A DNA stretch of 64,000 bases, from assembly GCF_000518545.1 (NCBI RefSeq), contig NZ_JADU01000001.1, positions 62,001 to 126,000 on the forward strand, in the 5' to 3' direction. This document shows positions 27,101 through 36,250 of this stretch, in pieces; the stretch's first letter is position 1; each line of letters opens with the position of its first letter. The translations under genes and the position numbers were made by a program. Under the pieces are notes generated by a model. The model worked only from the letters and a program-made list of their open reading frames with translations, had not been told where the DNA came from and did no database searches. This DNA is from Hallella seregens ATCC 51272. GTDB lineage: Bacteria; Bacteroidota; Bacteroidia; Bacteroidales; Bacteroidaceae.

Positions 27101-29308
27101 TTATCGGATGATAATTTTCTGGCGGTTGACAATGTAGACGCCACGGGGCAGACCGTCGAGCGTGTCGGCATGGCTCCTGACGAGCTGGCCGCTGAGCGTG
27201 TAGACGTCGGCAGGCAGCAGGGTGGCGGGAGAGGCCGTGCCCGGCATGGCGGGACTCACAATTCCGGTGACGTTGCCCTCCTCCTGGCCGTCGATGTAGA
27301 ACTTTAGGCTGCGGGCCAAAGCCTCCGTTCCCGTGGCAATCCAGCAGCGGAAACCCAGGGTGGTGAGGTCGCTATGCGTGTAGTGCCACAGGCCGTCCTT
27401 GGCCCCCAGGGCGTAGGAGTAGGCCGGAACCACGGGCGAAGTCTGCTTGATGAGCGAGCCGCAGAACTTGAGGTGGCCGTCGGTGGTGCTCGATTGTGTG
27501 GATGCTTCCTTGACGATGCCGTTGGGATGGTCGGTCGTCGGGTCGGTGGCCAGCGTCACGTTGTTGATGATATAGAACGGTGTGAGCACGGTGATGGTGG
27601 TACCATCCTTGAGCAATTTCTGGTAGGAACTGCCTTGGGTGCCGGTGGGTTCCTTGGTGGGCCTGATGATGTAGAGCGTGTTGGGCTTGATGGCCACGGC
27701 GTTGTCGTTGGAGAGATCCACCTTGGTGAAGTCTATGCGTTTGAGGTTTGTGGTCGACTGATGGGGCAGCTGCGAGAGCTTGCACTGCTCGCCGAAAGCT
27801 GTCTTCACCTGCTCGGCCGTGAGTTCCACGGGCAGTATGATGGAGTTCCACTTGTCGATGTTCAGCGTGCGCTTCAGAATCAGCGTATTGGCTGTCGCCG
27901 GATCCACCTGCTGCGCCATGTAGCCGAGCGAGGTCTGCGCCTCGTCGAGCACCAGGTCGCGGTTGCCGCAGTATTGCAACTGGAAGTTGTCCCACGACGT
28001 CCAGTCGAGATCTTCGGTGGAACCACTGATGCGTATGCCGATGTCGAGCTTGTCGCCGTTGTTGGGTACGTAGACCATCAGCGTGTTGACATACTTTTCT
28101 TGGGTGAACAACTTGCCGGCCTTGACGTAGGGGCTCTCCTTGAGCGGCTCCAGATCATCTTTTCCGTAGACGTGGGTCATGTCGGCCTTGGTGTAGGAAA
28201 ACTGGTCTGCCGCGGCGAGTCGCTGAAGCGTAGTCTCCACGTTCGATAAGGAATTCGTGGTGTTCTGCACCTTGGCCACGAGCTTGGACTTGAGGCCGCT
28301 GCCGGCGGCGGGATGGTAGAAGCCGTTGCAGCTCACTTTGTACCAGCCGGCTTTCAGCGTGGTGACAGTCTGGAGCACCGAGCCGTTGGCTTTGGAGTCA
28401 TAGCCGATGTTGCGCACGTTGGCCGTGGTGTAGCCTGCGTAGTGTGCCATATAGTAGTCGCTCTTGATGGAGCCATTGCCAACGTAATAGGTTTCGCCCG
28501 TGTTGGAGGGGTTGTAGAGATACTGCGCGTTGTGTGTGCCGACGACGCCGGTGGGCACCCAATGATCCACGTAAGTGTTGCCGCGCTCGAACTGCTGGTC
28601 GTAGACCAGGAAAGTTGCGTCGGCCGGATCCTCGTCTGAGGCGTACTGCTCCTTGAACGCCGCCTTGAGGTCGGCCTTGGTTACCAACTTCCACTGACTA
28701 TACTTGCCGGCGAAATAGTGGGGATAGCTGATGTCGTAAGTCTTTCCGATGGGGGTGGTGTTCATGGTGAGATAGATTTCTCCCTCCATGCCGGCCGTGT
28801 TCTCATCATTGTAGCAGTGGATGTAATAGGTCTTGGAATTGAGATATGTCTCGCTGAATGTCCAGTTGAGAATGCCATTGACGCCGGTGTTGCTGCCTGG
28901 CCAAGCGACACCGCGATCTACGTAGACGCGGTTGTAGTTGATGATGCTGTCCGGTCCTGGCGTGTCCTGCTTGCGGCCAAAGGCAATGTTCTTGCCCTCT
29001 GTGGTCACCAGCGGGCCCGTCATGCGGTACACGCCGGATGAGCTCGTCTTCTGGATATGGATTGGCATACCCACATTGAAGCCAATGACCACAGTGCCCC
29101 AGTAGCTGCCGGTGTTGAGGTATTCGCCAGTGCCCACGTTGTAGAGGTAGACGGTGCCGTTGTCTTCGTTGGTATTGTCGGCTACGCTGCTCACGGGATT
29201 ACCGTTCCACCGGTGCTGGGAGTCTTGGCCCTGGGCGCGTGCGGTCTGTCCGTTGAAGAGTCCTGTAAGGGCGATCAGCAGTGTGGAGAAAAAGGAATGT
29301 CTTGTCAT
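27101..29308 (-). CDS. Large secreted adhesin-like protein with Prevotella-type C-terminal domain
   Basis: 735 residues with a signal peptide (MTRHSFFSTLLIALTGLFNG). The first third shows beta-rich repeats of an unnamed Prevotella surface family (GTVYLYNVGTGEYLNTGSYW). The end (VYTLSGQLVRSHADTLDGLP, RGVYIVNRQKIIIR) matches the common C-terminal motif of exported Prevotella proteins, used as a type IX secretion or surface signal in related species. A further beta-sandwich-like part (KAGWYKVSCNGFYHPA) lies in the middle. Follows the small TSP3-like gene at 29357 by 48 bp and probably shares its transcript. Ligand unknown. Confidence 0.7.
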   Translation of the reverse strand: MTRHSFFSTLLIALTGLFNGQTARAQGQDSQHRWNGNPVSSVADNTNEDNGTVYLYNVGTGEYLNTGSYWGTVVIGFNVGMPIHIQKTSSSGVYRMTGPLVTTEGKNIAFGRKQDTPGPDSIINYNRVYVDRGVAWPGSNTGVNGILNWTFSETYLNSKTYYIHCYNDENTAGMEGEIYLTMNTTPIGKTYDISYPHYFAGKYSQWKLVTKADLKAAFKEQYASDEDPADATFLVYDQQFERGNTYVDHWVPTGVVGTHNAQYLYNPSNTGETYYVGNGSIKSDYYMAHYAGYTTANVRNIGYDSKANGSVLQTVTTLKAGWYKVSCNGFYHPAAGSGLKSKLVAKVQNTTNSLSNVETTLQRLAAADQFSYTKADMTHVYGKDDLEPLKESPYVKAGKLFTQEKYVNTLMVYVPNNGDKLDIGIRISGSTEDLDWTSWDNFQLQYCGNRDLVLDEAQTSLGYMAQQVDPATANTLILKRTLNIDKWNSIILPVELTAEQVKTAFGEQCKLSQLPHQSTTNLKRIDFTKVDLSNDNAVAIKPNTLYIIRPTKEPTGTQGSSYQKLLKDGTTITVLTPFYIINNVTLATDPTTDHPNGIVKEASTQSSTTDGHLKFCGSLIKQTSPVVPAYSYALGAKDGLWHYTHSDLTTLGFRCWIATGTEALARSLKFYIDGQEEGNVTGIVSPAMPGTASPATLLPADVYTLSGQLVRSHADTLDGLPRGVYIVNRQKIIIR

Positions 29309-29356
29309 GATTGTTGTCTTTTTTTGAGTTCAGGATTCATCGTTTGCGGGGATGGT

Positions 29357-29572
29357 TTAGTCGCTCCAGGGGCTGGATGATGGTGTGTCTTCCCAAGCGT
29401 TGAACCGCTTGGCACCGATGCCGCCATCAGGATCGCCTTTCTCCACAGGAAACTGGTCGGTTATTCCGTCACCGTCGTTGTCGAACTCGGAGGCCCCTGC
29501 TATCTGCATGATCTCGTCGGAACAGATGTAGATAATTTCGGCGCACGGCCCCTCTTTGTAATTCTTCTTCAT
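29357..29572 (-). CDS. Small protein with a calcium-binding TSP3-like motif
   Basis: 71 residues from the ATG at 29572 (MKKNYKEGPCAEIIYICSDE). The central DNDGDGITDQFPVEKGDPDGG matches the aspartate-rich calcium loops of thrombospondin type 3 repeats. The N terminus MKKNYKEGPCAEI is like other short Prevotella proteins next to surface proteins. No signal peptide is obvious. 48 bp upstream of the adhesin-like gene, same strand, so probably cotranscribed. A longer frame reaches 29677 but lacks family support. Confidence 0.6.
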   Translation of the reverse strand: MKKNYKEGPCAEIIYICSDEIMQIAGASEFDNDGDGITDQFPVEKGDPDGGIGAKRFNAWEDTPSSSPWSD

Positions 29573-29628
29573 ACTGACTTTGAGGTTTGATGAAAATGAA
29601 ATGTATTTATATTCTCTTATTTTGGGTG

Positions 29629-29636
29629 CAAAGGTA
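29629..29636 (-). promoter_or_regulatory. -7 box for the small protein and adhesin-like gene
   Basis: Reads TACCTTTG on the minus strand. No -33 element at 20 bp; CAAA (TTTG on minus) lies 26 bp away at 29663-29666. Confidence 0.5.
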
Positions 29637-29802
29637 GGTAGAAAGGGCTGGAAAGCGGTTGACAAAAGCGCGGACAAAGTTTGCCAAAAGGTGGTTTAAG
29701 GGAGAATTGGCACGAATTTGGCAATTGAAAAGTCCCTTAAAAGGCCCAGCAGCACCCCCTGAAGCCGCAAAAAGCGGCCATTTGGACAAAATAAATGGTT
29801 GA

Positions 29803-29837
29803 TTTGGAACTGTTTTTCTTTTTTTTACTTAAATTTG
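29803..29837 (+). promoter_or_regulatory. Promoter of the AraC-type regulator gene
   Basis: TTTG at 29803-29806 and TAAATTTG at 29830-29837; the 23-bp spacer is slightly long. The transcript would start only about 10 bp before the ATG. Confidence 0.55.
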
Positions 29838-29852
29838 CGGTAGAATCAAGCC

Positions 29853-30800
29853 ATGCAGGATATGGAAGAAAAACATGTAGACGACCCTGTATCTGTGAGT
29901 TTCTATAAAGAGGTTAAAAACGATGTGAGCCCTATTCAACCCGTCGAAAACGACAATCATTTTGCGTGCCCGTATTTCTCGGTAGCCCGTGGACGTGCGT
30001 TTTCCATGGGGCAGTTGCTGGAACGCAAACCGCCCCTACGACTGAGTTTTCTGCAACTGGCCGTGTTGACCAAGGGCTGGAGCGAGCCGGTTGTCAATTT
30101 CAGGAAGCTGCGGGTGGACGAGGGCGACTTGTTTTGCGCCAGCTGGGGAGGCATCATTGGCAGGGGCAGCGAGGTCTCTGCACTGTGCTATGACGGCGTG
30201 AGCCTGACCGAAGAGTACATGCGTGTGATTTATGGCGGACGGCTGCCCGACTTGTTCTTGCAGCCCGCCCAGGCTTTCAAGCTGCGACTGACCAAGCGGG
30301 AACGCGCCGTATTCAGCGACTACATCGACTCCCTGCTCTCGCTCGTGCGGCTTCCTACTCCTGTCGTGGAGCCCGTGAACGCCCTCTTCGTCTCGCTGCT
30401 TGACTTTGTGGCAACCCTGTATCTGGAGCAAGAAGGAGGTGCCATAGGAGGGGGTAAATCGCTGCTACGCGCGTTTAACGGGGCTCTCATCAAGCATGTC
30501 AAGCGCGAGCACAGCGTGCTGTTCTATGCCCGGGAGCTCTGCATTTCGCCCCACTATCTGGGCGATGTCGTCAAGGCCGAGACGGGCGAGACGGCCAAGG
30601 AATGGATAGACCGCTCGCTGATTACCCTGTTGCAGATGGAACTTAAGAATAGCGACAAGTCGCTGAAAGAGTTGGTTGGCGAGTTCAACTTCAACTCCAT
30701 CAGCACGCTCAGCCGCTTCTTTAAGCGCAAGACAGGGATGAGTCCCAGCGAGTTCAGGCTGTCAGAGGAGTGCTTGCGCCCCCTCCCCACATTGTCATAA
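29853..30800 (+). CDS. AraC-family transcriptional regulator
   Basis: 315 residues. The C-terminal about 100 residues carry two helix-turn-helix motifs of the AraC type: LFYARELCISPHYLGDVVKA with GETAKEWIDRSLI, then LKELVGEFNFNSISTLSRFF followed by KRKTGMSPSEFR. The N-terminal part has no clear cupin and no membrane segment, so its signal is unknown. Starts a plus-strand unit; the receiver/ATP-grasp gene begins 16 bp after its stop, so it likely controls that unit or itself. Divergent from the small protein and adhesin-like gene. Confidence 0.85.
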   Translation: MQDMEEKHVDDPVSVSFYKEVKNDVSPIQPVENDNHFACPYFSVARGRAFSMGQLLERKPPLRLSFLQLAVLTKGWSEPVVNFRKLRVDEGDLFCASWGGIIGRGSEVSALCYDGVSLTEEYMRVIYGGRLPDLFLQPAQAFKLRLTKRERAVFSDYIDSLLSLVRLPTPVVEPVNALFVSLLDFVATLYLEQEGGAIGGGKSLLRAFNGALIKHVKREHSVLFYARELCISPHYLGDVVKAETGETAKEWIDRSLITLLQMELKNSDKSLKELVGEFNFNSISTLSRFFKRKTGMSPSEFRLSEECLRPLPTLS

Positions 30801-30816
30801 CCCATACCACCTATTT

Positions 30817-33800
30817 ATGGACAACCAGATACCCCAGGAATGGAATAAGTTTATATTAAAAGATGTGACGTTCGTCAACCTGATGCTGCGCCGCATCTAC
30901 AACGTGCTCATCGTGGCCAACCCCTACGATGCCTTCATGCTCGAGGACGACGGGCGCGTGGAAGAGAAGATCTACAACGAGTACATGCAGCTCGGCCTTC
31001 GCTATCCGCCCACGTTCACGCAGGTGTCCACAACCGACGAAGCCGAGCGCGTGCTGGCCACAATGAAGATAGATCTCGTCATCTGCATGCCGGGCAATGC
31101 CGACAACGACGCCTTTACGGTGGCCCGTGCCATCAAGGAAAAGCACCCCGAAATGCACTGCGTGGTGCTTACTCCGTTCTCTCACGGCATCACGCGCCGC
31201 ATGCAGGACGAAGACCTCAGCATCTTCGACTACGTATTTTGCTGGCTGGGCAACACCAACCTGATACTCTCTATCATCAAGCTGATAGAGGACAAGATGA
31301 ACCTTGAGAACGACATTCGCGAGGCCGGCGTGCAGATGATTCTGCTCGTGGAAGACTCCATCCGCTTCTACAGCAGCATTCTTCCCAACCTGTACAGCTA
31401 CATTTTGCAGCAGAGCCAGAACTTCGCCACCGAGGCCCTGAACCGCCATGCCGCCACGCTGCGCATGCGCGGGCGGCCCAAGGTGGTGCTGGCCCGCACC
31501 TATGAGGAGGCCATGCAGGTGTACAGCCGCTACAAAGACAACTGCCTGGGCGTCATCAGCGACGTGCGGTTCCCGATGAAAAGCGGGCTGCCCTCCGGCC
31601 GCTCCACGCCGCTGCCCAACCAGAAAGGGGCCGGTGGAGACACTAAAGACCCCGAGGCCGGCTTCAAACTGCTGGAGGCCATCCGCCGCGAAGACGAATA
31701 CGTGCCCCTCATCATGGAGAGCTCCGAGGCCACCAACCGCAGCCGGGCCGAGGCCGAGAGATTCCGTTTCGTGGACAAGAACTCGAAGATGCTCAGTGTG
31801 GACCTGCGCCATCTCATGGAGGAGCACATGGGTTTTGGCGACTTTATCTTCCGCGACCCCGCCACGGGGCAGGAGGTGATGCGCATCCACACGCTGAAAG
31901 AACTGCAGGACAACATCTTCAAGATACCGCGCGACTCCATGCTCTACCACGTGTCGCGCAACCACATGAGCCGCTGGCTCTGCGCCCGCGCCATCTTCCC
32001 CGTGAGCAACTTTCTGAAGCACGTGACCTGGCACAAGCTGCAAGACGTGGACGCCCATCGGAAAATCATCTTCGACGCCATCGTGCAGTACCGCCATATG
32101 AAGAACATCGGCGTGGTGGCCGTGTTCGACCGTGGCAAGTTCGACCGCTATGCACACTTTGCACGCATAGGCGAAGGGTCGCTGGGCGGCAAGGGACGGG
32201 GCCTGGCCTTTCTGGACCACGTCGTCAAGACCCACCCCGACTTCAACAAGTTTGCCGGGGCCACGGTGCAGATACCCAAGACGGTGGTGCTGTGCACAGA
32301 CGTCTTCGACCAGTTCATGGAGCAGAACAACCTCTACGACATTGCCCTGAGCGACGCCCCCGACGAGGAGATTCTGCAGCGTTTTCTCCAGGCACAGCTG
32401 CCCGACAGCTACATTGCCGACTTCTTTACTTTCTTTGAAGCTACCCACAGTCCGGTGGCCATCCGCTCCAGTTCGCTGCTCGAAGACAGCCACTATCAGC
32501 CGTTCGCGGGTATCTACAGCACCTACATGATACCCTGTCTGACCGACAAGACGGCCATGCTCCAGATGCTGGCCGCGGCCATCAAGGGGGTCTATGCCTC
32601 GGTGTTCTACCGTGACTCCAAGGCCTACATGACGGCCACGTCCAACGTGATAGACCAGGAAAAGATGGCCGTCATCCTGCAGGAGGTGGTGGGCACGGCC
32701 TATGGCGACCGCTTCTATCCCAACATATCGGGTGTGCTGCGCTCCATCAACTATTACCCCATCGGCGACGAGCGGGCCGAGGATGGCATCGCCTCGCTGG
32801 CCCTCGGTCTGGGCAAGTACATCGTGGACGGCGGGCAGACGCTGCGCGTGTCGCCCTACCATCCCGACCAGGTGATGCAGATGTCGGAACTGGAGACGGC
32901 CCTGCGCGACACGCAGACGCGTTTCTACGCGCTCGACACAACCCGCGTGGGCAACGACTTCTGCGTGGACGACGGCTTCAACCTGCTGCACCTTAAGGTG
33001 AAGGAGGCCGACCGCGACGGCTCGCTGCACTACATTGCCTCCACCTACGATCCCAGCGACCAGGTGATTCGCGACGGTCTCTACGAGGGTGGGCGCAAGA
33101 TTGTCTCGTTCTCGGGCGTGCTGCAGCAGGGTGTGTTCCCCCTGCCCGAGATATTGCAGATGGCCATGAAGTACGGGGCCGAGGCCATGAGGCGGCCCGT
33201 GGAGATAGAGTTTGCCTGCAACCTGCGGCCCGACAAGACGGGCGACTTCTACCTGTTGCAGATACGTCCCATCGTCGACTCCAAGCAGATGCTTGACGAA
33301 GACGTGGCCGCCGTGCCCGACGAGGCCTGTCTGCTGCGCAGCCACAACTCGCTGGGACACGGCATTTCGGAAGACGTGGTCGACGTGGTCTACGTGAAAT
33401 ACGACGACAACTTCTCGGCAGCCAACAACCACTACGTGGCCGACGACATCGAACGCATCAACCGCAAGTTCCTCGACTCCGGGCGCAACTACGTGCTTGT
33501 AGGCCCGGGCAGGTGGGGATCGAGCGACCCTTGGCTGGGCGTGCCGGTGAAGTGGCCCCACATTTCGGCTGCGCGCGTCATTGTGGAGGTGGCCCTCCGC
33601 AACTACAGGGTGGATCCAAGTCAGGGCACCCACTTCTTCCAGAACCTCACCTCGTTCGGCGTGGGCTACTTCACCATCGACACCAACCGGCCCGGCGAGG
33701 GCGGTTTGCTGCGCAAGGACGTGCTCGACGCCCTGCCCGCCGTGGAAGAAACGCCCTATGTGCGCCACGTGCGCTTCGACCGTCCGCTCAAGATCATGAT

Positions 33801-33837
33801 GGACGGCAAGAAGCAGGAGGGCGTGATAGAAAGATGA
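30817..33837 (+). CDS. Receiver-domain and PEP-synthase-like ATP-grasp fusion protein
   Basis: 1006 residues, soluble. Residues about 28-165 form a degenerate receiver-like domain (LVICMPG where the phosphoacceptor would be). Residues about 172-340 form a second receiver that keeps the key positions: acidic pair E179/D180 in ILLVEDS, phosphoacceptor D249 in GVISDVRFP, Ser in MESSE and Lys321 in FVDKNSKM, with an extra loop after D249. From about 450 an ATP-grasp region like that of PEP synthase or pyruvate phosphate dikinase follows (GGKGRGLAF with Lys459, VAIRSSSLLEDS with Arg550, FYLLQIRPIVDS). The phosphohistidine swivel motif (GGxTSH) and the PEP barrel of PEP synthase were not found; the C-terminal 130 residues are a separate conserved domain (VGPGRWGSSDPWLG). 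Annotated often as PEP/pyruvate-binding protein. Overlaps the next gene by ATGA. Confidence 0.8.
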   Translation: MDNQIPQEWNKFILKDVTFVNLMLRRIYNVLIVANPYDAFMLEDDGRVEEKIYNEYMQLGLRYPPTFTQVSTTDEAERVLATMKIDLVICMPGNADNDAFTVARAIKEKHPEMHCVVLTPFSHGITRRMQDEDLSIFDYVFCWLGNTNLILSIIKLIEDKMNLENDIREAGVQMILLVEDSIRFYSSILPNLYSYILQQSQNFATEALNRHAATLRMRGRPKVVLARTYEEAMQVYSRYKDNCLGVISDVRFPMKSGLPSGRSTPLPNQKGAGGDTKDPEAGFKLLEAIRREDEYVPLIMESSEATNRSRAEAERFRFVDKNSKMLSVDLRHLMEEHMGFGDFIFRDPATGQEVMRIHTLKELQDNIFKIPRDSMLYHVSRNHMSRWLCARAIFPVSNFLKHVTWHKLQDVDAHRKIIFDAIVQYRHMKNIGVVAVFDRGKFDRYAHFARIGEGSLGGKGRGLAFLDHVVKTHPDFNKFAGATVQIPKTVVLCTDVFDQFMEQNNLYDIALSDAPDEEILQRFLQAQLPDSYIADFFTFFEATHSPVAIRSSSLLEDSHYQPFAGIYSTYMIPCLTDKTAMLQMLAAAIKGVYASVFYRDSKAYMTATSNVIDQEKMAVILQEVVGTAYGDRFYPNISGVLRSINYYPIGDERAEDGIASLALGLGKYIVDGGQTLRVSPYHPDQVMQMSELETALRDTQTRFYALDTTRVGNDFCVDDGFNLLHLKVKEADRDGSLHYIASTYDPSDQVIRDGLYEGGRKIVSFSGVLQQGVFPLPEILQMAMKYGAEAMRRPVEIEFACNLRPDKTGDFYLLQIRPIVDSKQMLDEDVAAVPDEACLLRSHNSLGHGISEDVVDVVYVKYDDNFSAANNHYVADDIERINRKFLDSGRNYVLVGPGRWGSSDPWLGVPVKWPHISAARVIVEVALRNYRVDPSQGTHFFQNLTSFGVGYFTIDTNRPGEGGLLRKDVLDALPAVEETPYVRHVRFDRPLKIMMDGKKQEGVIER

Positions 33838-35666
33838 ACAGCAAAGAACAAATACAGCAAAAGAGCAAAAAGATGGATTTTCAGGACTTTTATGGAGTGC
33901 GGTCGGCAGGGCTGGCCCGACAGATCAAGCACCTGCGGCAGCGCGGCCACAGTTTTGTACTGGGCGAGATAGCCACGTTTACGGGAGCCGTGGTGGCCTT
34001 GGCCTGTGTGACGATGACGGCCGACACCGCCGTGCGGCTGCTCGGAGCCGGTGTGGCTGCGGTGTGCCTTGTGGCCTATGTGGCCATTCGCTGGGCCGAT
34101 ACCCGCAACGATGCGCGTATCGGCAGGCTGGAAAACCTAAAGCAGGTGTACGACAACGAGCTGTGCGCACAGCGTGGCGACTATACGTGCTTCGACGACG
34201 GACGGCGCTATGCAGACCCGCATCATGCCTACACTTACGACCTGGACATCTTCGGCCCCGACAGTCTCTATCAGCGGCTGTGCCGCACTGTGACCACGGG
34301 AGGCAGCGACGCGCTAGCCGCCCGACTGGGCAGTCTGGACGGGCAGACGGCCGTGACAGCCAGCATGCCTGCCTCTGCCAAACCCTTGGACGAAGCCTAC
34401 GGGGCCGGCTATCAGGCCCGTATCGGCGCGTTGGCCGCCGACGAGCCATTCCGCGCGGCGTTCATGGCCCACGGCGTGCGCGGTCGTATCAACACCGACG
34501 CCATCGGCCGGGCCTTGGAAACGGCCGCTACGGTGCGTGTGCCACGCGCCCTTGGCAGCCGATGGCTGCAAATGCTGATGGCGGCCGACCTGACGGCGTT
34601 CTACGTCTGCATCGTGCTGGCCGTCCTGGGACGCGCCAACGGGCTTGTGCCCCTGTGGTGGGGCATGCTGCAATTTTTTGTCGTTTACCTGCTCTGCATG
34701 CGTCCGTTGCGCGAGGTGGGCAAGGCCGTCAACCGGCTGCACGGGCAGTTGCGGCAGCTGGTGGACGTGGCGAGGCTGATGGACGAGGGGCGGGCCGACG
34801 TCTTCGCACGGCTCAGCGCACTGCTCGACGGCCTGGACAAGCGGGGCAACATCATGGGATTGGTGCTGGTCGATGTGCTCGGACTCTACGACCTCCTCCT
34901 GCTGCGCAGGTTCCTGCGATGGGTGGAGACCGACCGCTGGGAGATGGAAGCATGGATGGCGCGCGTCGTACAGATGGACCAGGACGTGACCGTGGCCACC
35001 TTTCTGTACAACCATCCGGCTACGTGCTGGCCCGAGGTGACGGGCGAGCCGGGCGTGCGCATGGAGGCTGAAGGCCTGTACCACCCCTTCTTGGGCGAGC
35101 GGGCCGTGCGCAACGACTTCCGCATCGACGACCGTCACTTCTATATCATCACTGGCGCCAACATGGCCGGCAAGTCCACTTTCCTGCGGGCAGTGGGCGT
35201 GAACTATGTGTTGGGTCGGGTGGGCATGCCAGTGTTTGCCCGCCGATTGCGCGTGTCGCGTTTCAGATTGTTCAGCAGCATGCGCACCAGCGACGACCTG
35301 GCCCATGGCATTTCCTACTTCAATGCCGAGCTGTTGCGGCTGCAACAGCTCAAGGACTGCCTGCGGGGCGAGCCCACTTTGCTCATCCTCGACGAGATAC
35401 TCAAGGGCACCAACTCGCTCGACAAGCTCAACGGCTCGCGCATGTTCCTCGACTATGTGTCGCGTCAGCCCGTGAGCGGCATCGTCGCCACCCACGACCT
35501 GGAACTCTCCAAACTGGAAAGCGCGTGCTTTCACAACTATTGTTTCGAGATCGACCTGGGCACACGCGTCACCTATTCTTATAAGATAACGCCCGGCGTG
35601 GCCCGCAATCAGAATGCCACGTTCCTGCTTCGCCAGATATTGGGTGGGGCGGAGGCGGGAGCATAG
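33834..35666 (+). CDS. Membrane-bound MutS-like ATPase
   Basis: 610 residues. The start at 33834 overlaps the preceding stop (ATGA 33834-33837). Two hydrophobic pairs near residues 40-85 and 245-290 suggest a membrane anchor. The C-terminal MutS ATPase is complete: Walker A GANMAGKST (Lys447), the SSMRTSDDLAHGIS segment, Walker B LLILDEILKGTNSLDK (Asp520/Glu521) and a THDLELSKL switch. The mismatch-recognition domain of MutS is absent, and no Smr or KOW domain of MutS2 is seen, so it is not a standard repair MutS. Cotranscribed with the receiver/ATP-grasp gene. Role unknown. Confidence 0.85.
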   Translation: MNSKEQIQQKSKKMDFQDFYGVRSAGLARQIKHLRQRGHSFVLGEIATFTGAVVALACVTMTADTAVRLLGAGVAAVCLVAYVAIRWADTRNDARIGRLENLKQVYDNELCAQRGDYTCFDDGRRYADPHHAYTYDLDIFGPDSLYQRLCRTVTTGGSDALAARLGSLDGQTAVTASMPASAKPLDEAYGAGYQARIGALAADEPFRAAFMAHGVRGRINTDAIGRALETAATVRVPRALGSRWLQMLMAADLTAFYVCIVLAVLGRANGLVPLWWGMLQFFVVYLLCMRPLREVGKAVNRLHGQLRQLVDVARLMDEGRADVFARLSALLDGLDKRGNIMGLVLVDVLGLYDLLLLRRFLRWVETDRWEMEAWMARVVQMDQDVTVATFLYNHPATCWPEVTGEPGVRMEAEGLYHPFLGERAVRNDFRIDDRHFYIITGANMAGKSTFLRAVGVNYVLGRVGMPVFARRLRVSRFRLFSSMRTSDDLAHGISYFNAELLRLQQLKDCLRGEPTLLILDEILKGTNSLDKLNGSRMFLDYVSRQPVSGIVATHDLELSKLESACFHNYCFEIDLGTRVTYSYKITPGVARNQNATFLLRQILGGAEAGA

Positions 35667-35901
35667 TATGGTGGGATGCCTGTGGCAAGGTGCTTCCATA
35701 CATAAAGTTTGGGTTTCGCCTTTTCTTTTTCATCAGGGAGTTCTTGGGTGTTTTCTTCTTGACCCGACGTTTGTCCTACGTAAATGGCTGCAGTTTTATC
35801 TTTCAGCTTTCCCCGTAGGACAGGTTAATTTGTCTTTTCATCACCTAAGAGCTTCTTTTTCAAACGCCTTTTGTTTTCTTGTAAAATATTGGTTAACAGT
35901 G

Positions 35902-35921
35902 TGTTATGTATGTAAATAACA
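35902..35921. promoter_or_regulatory. Candidate regulator site upstream of susC
   Basis: TGTTAT and ATAACA arms with an 8-bp spacer in the SusC upstream region. By inference a site for the hybrid sensor-regulator at 41343, whose C terminus is AraC-type. Confidence 0.3.
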
Positions 35922-35995
35922 TCTGTTGCATATAACGGCAACATTTGGTGTAGCTTAAAAGCGGGCGGAAAACCAAGGTGTATGTCTAAACTTCG

Positions 35996-36003
35996 TAACT
36001 TTA
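35996..36003 (+). promoter_or_regulatory. Weak -7-like box upstream of susC
   Basis: TAACTTTA, one base from TAnnTTTG, no -33 box. It would leave a leader of about 240 nt. Confidence 0.3.
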
Positions 36004-36250
36004 CACCGGAATTAAAAACCAACCCATCAAGTGGGCGATGAAGACCTTTTGAGAAGTCAAGTAGTTTGAAATTTAAGAAGCCAAGGGGGTAGAGTCAACA
36101 GCCTATATGATGATGGCATGTTTCTTTGCCCCATAAACTCAAAAACTTCCGAACTTGGGAAGTCAACGGGTGTGCCGAAACTGATGGACTTACGAACTTG
36201 CAACGTCAATCATAAACTCATAAACCAACAAAAATAAAAAACGAACGATT

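Larger units (their letters stand above)
35667..36250. other. 584-bp region upstream of the utilization locus
   Basis: AT-rich. Contains TGTTAT-N8-ATAACA (35902-35921), a near-palindrome suited to a dimeric regulator, then a TAACTTTA -7-like box (35996-36003) and a long leader with loose 7-bp repetition (about 36131-36232, short words such as CGAACTT and AAACTCA recurring). No gene or tRNA recognised. SusC promoters are often activator-dependent and lack a good -33 box. Confidence 0.5.

Noticed and set aside
29573..29677. N-terminal extension of the small TSP3-like protein
   Set aside because: The extra 35 residues have no signal peptide shape and the -7 box at 29629-29636 lies inside them.
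30856..33768. 970-codon open frame opposite the receiver/ATP-grasp gene
   Set aside because: Antisense shadow; low-complexity His/Val/Leu composition and the sense frame has complete domains.
30817..33837. Functional PEP synthase or pyruvate phosphate dikinase
   Set aside because: No GGxTSH phosphohistidine motif and no PEP-binding barrel found in the reading frame.
33834..35666. Standard DNA mismatch repair MutS
   Set aside because: No mismatch-binding or connector domain; has hydrophobic segments instead.
35614..35919. Short open frame after the MutS-like gene
   Set aside because: Starts inside that gene and continues into AT-rich noncoding DNA with no motif or ribosome site.
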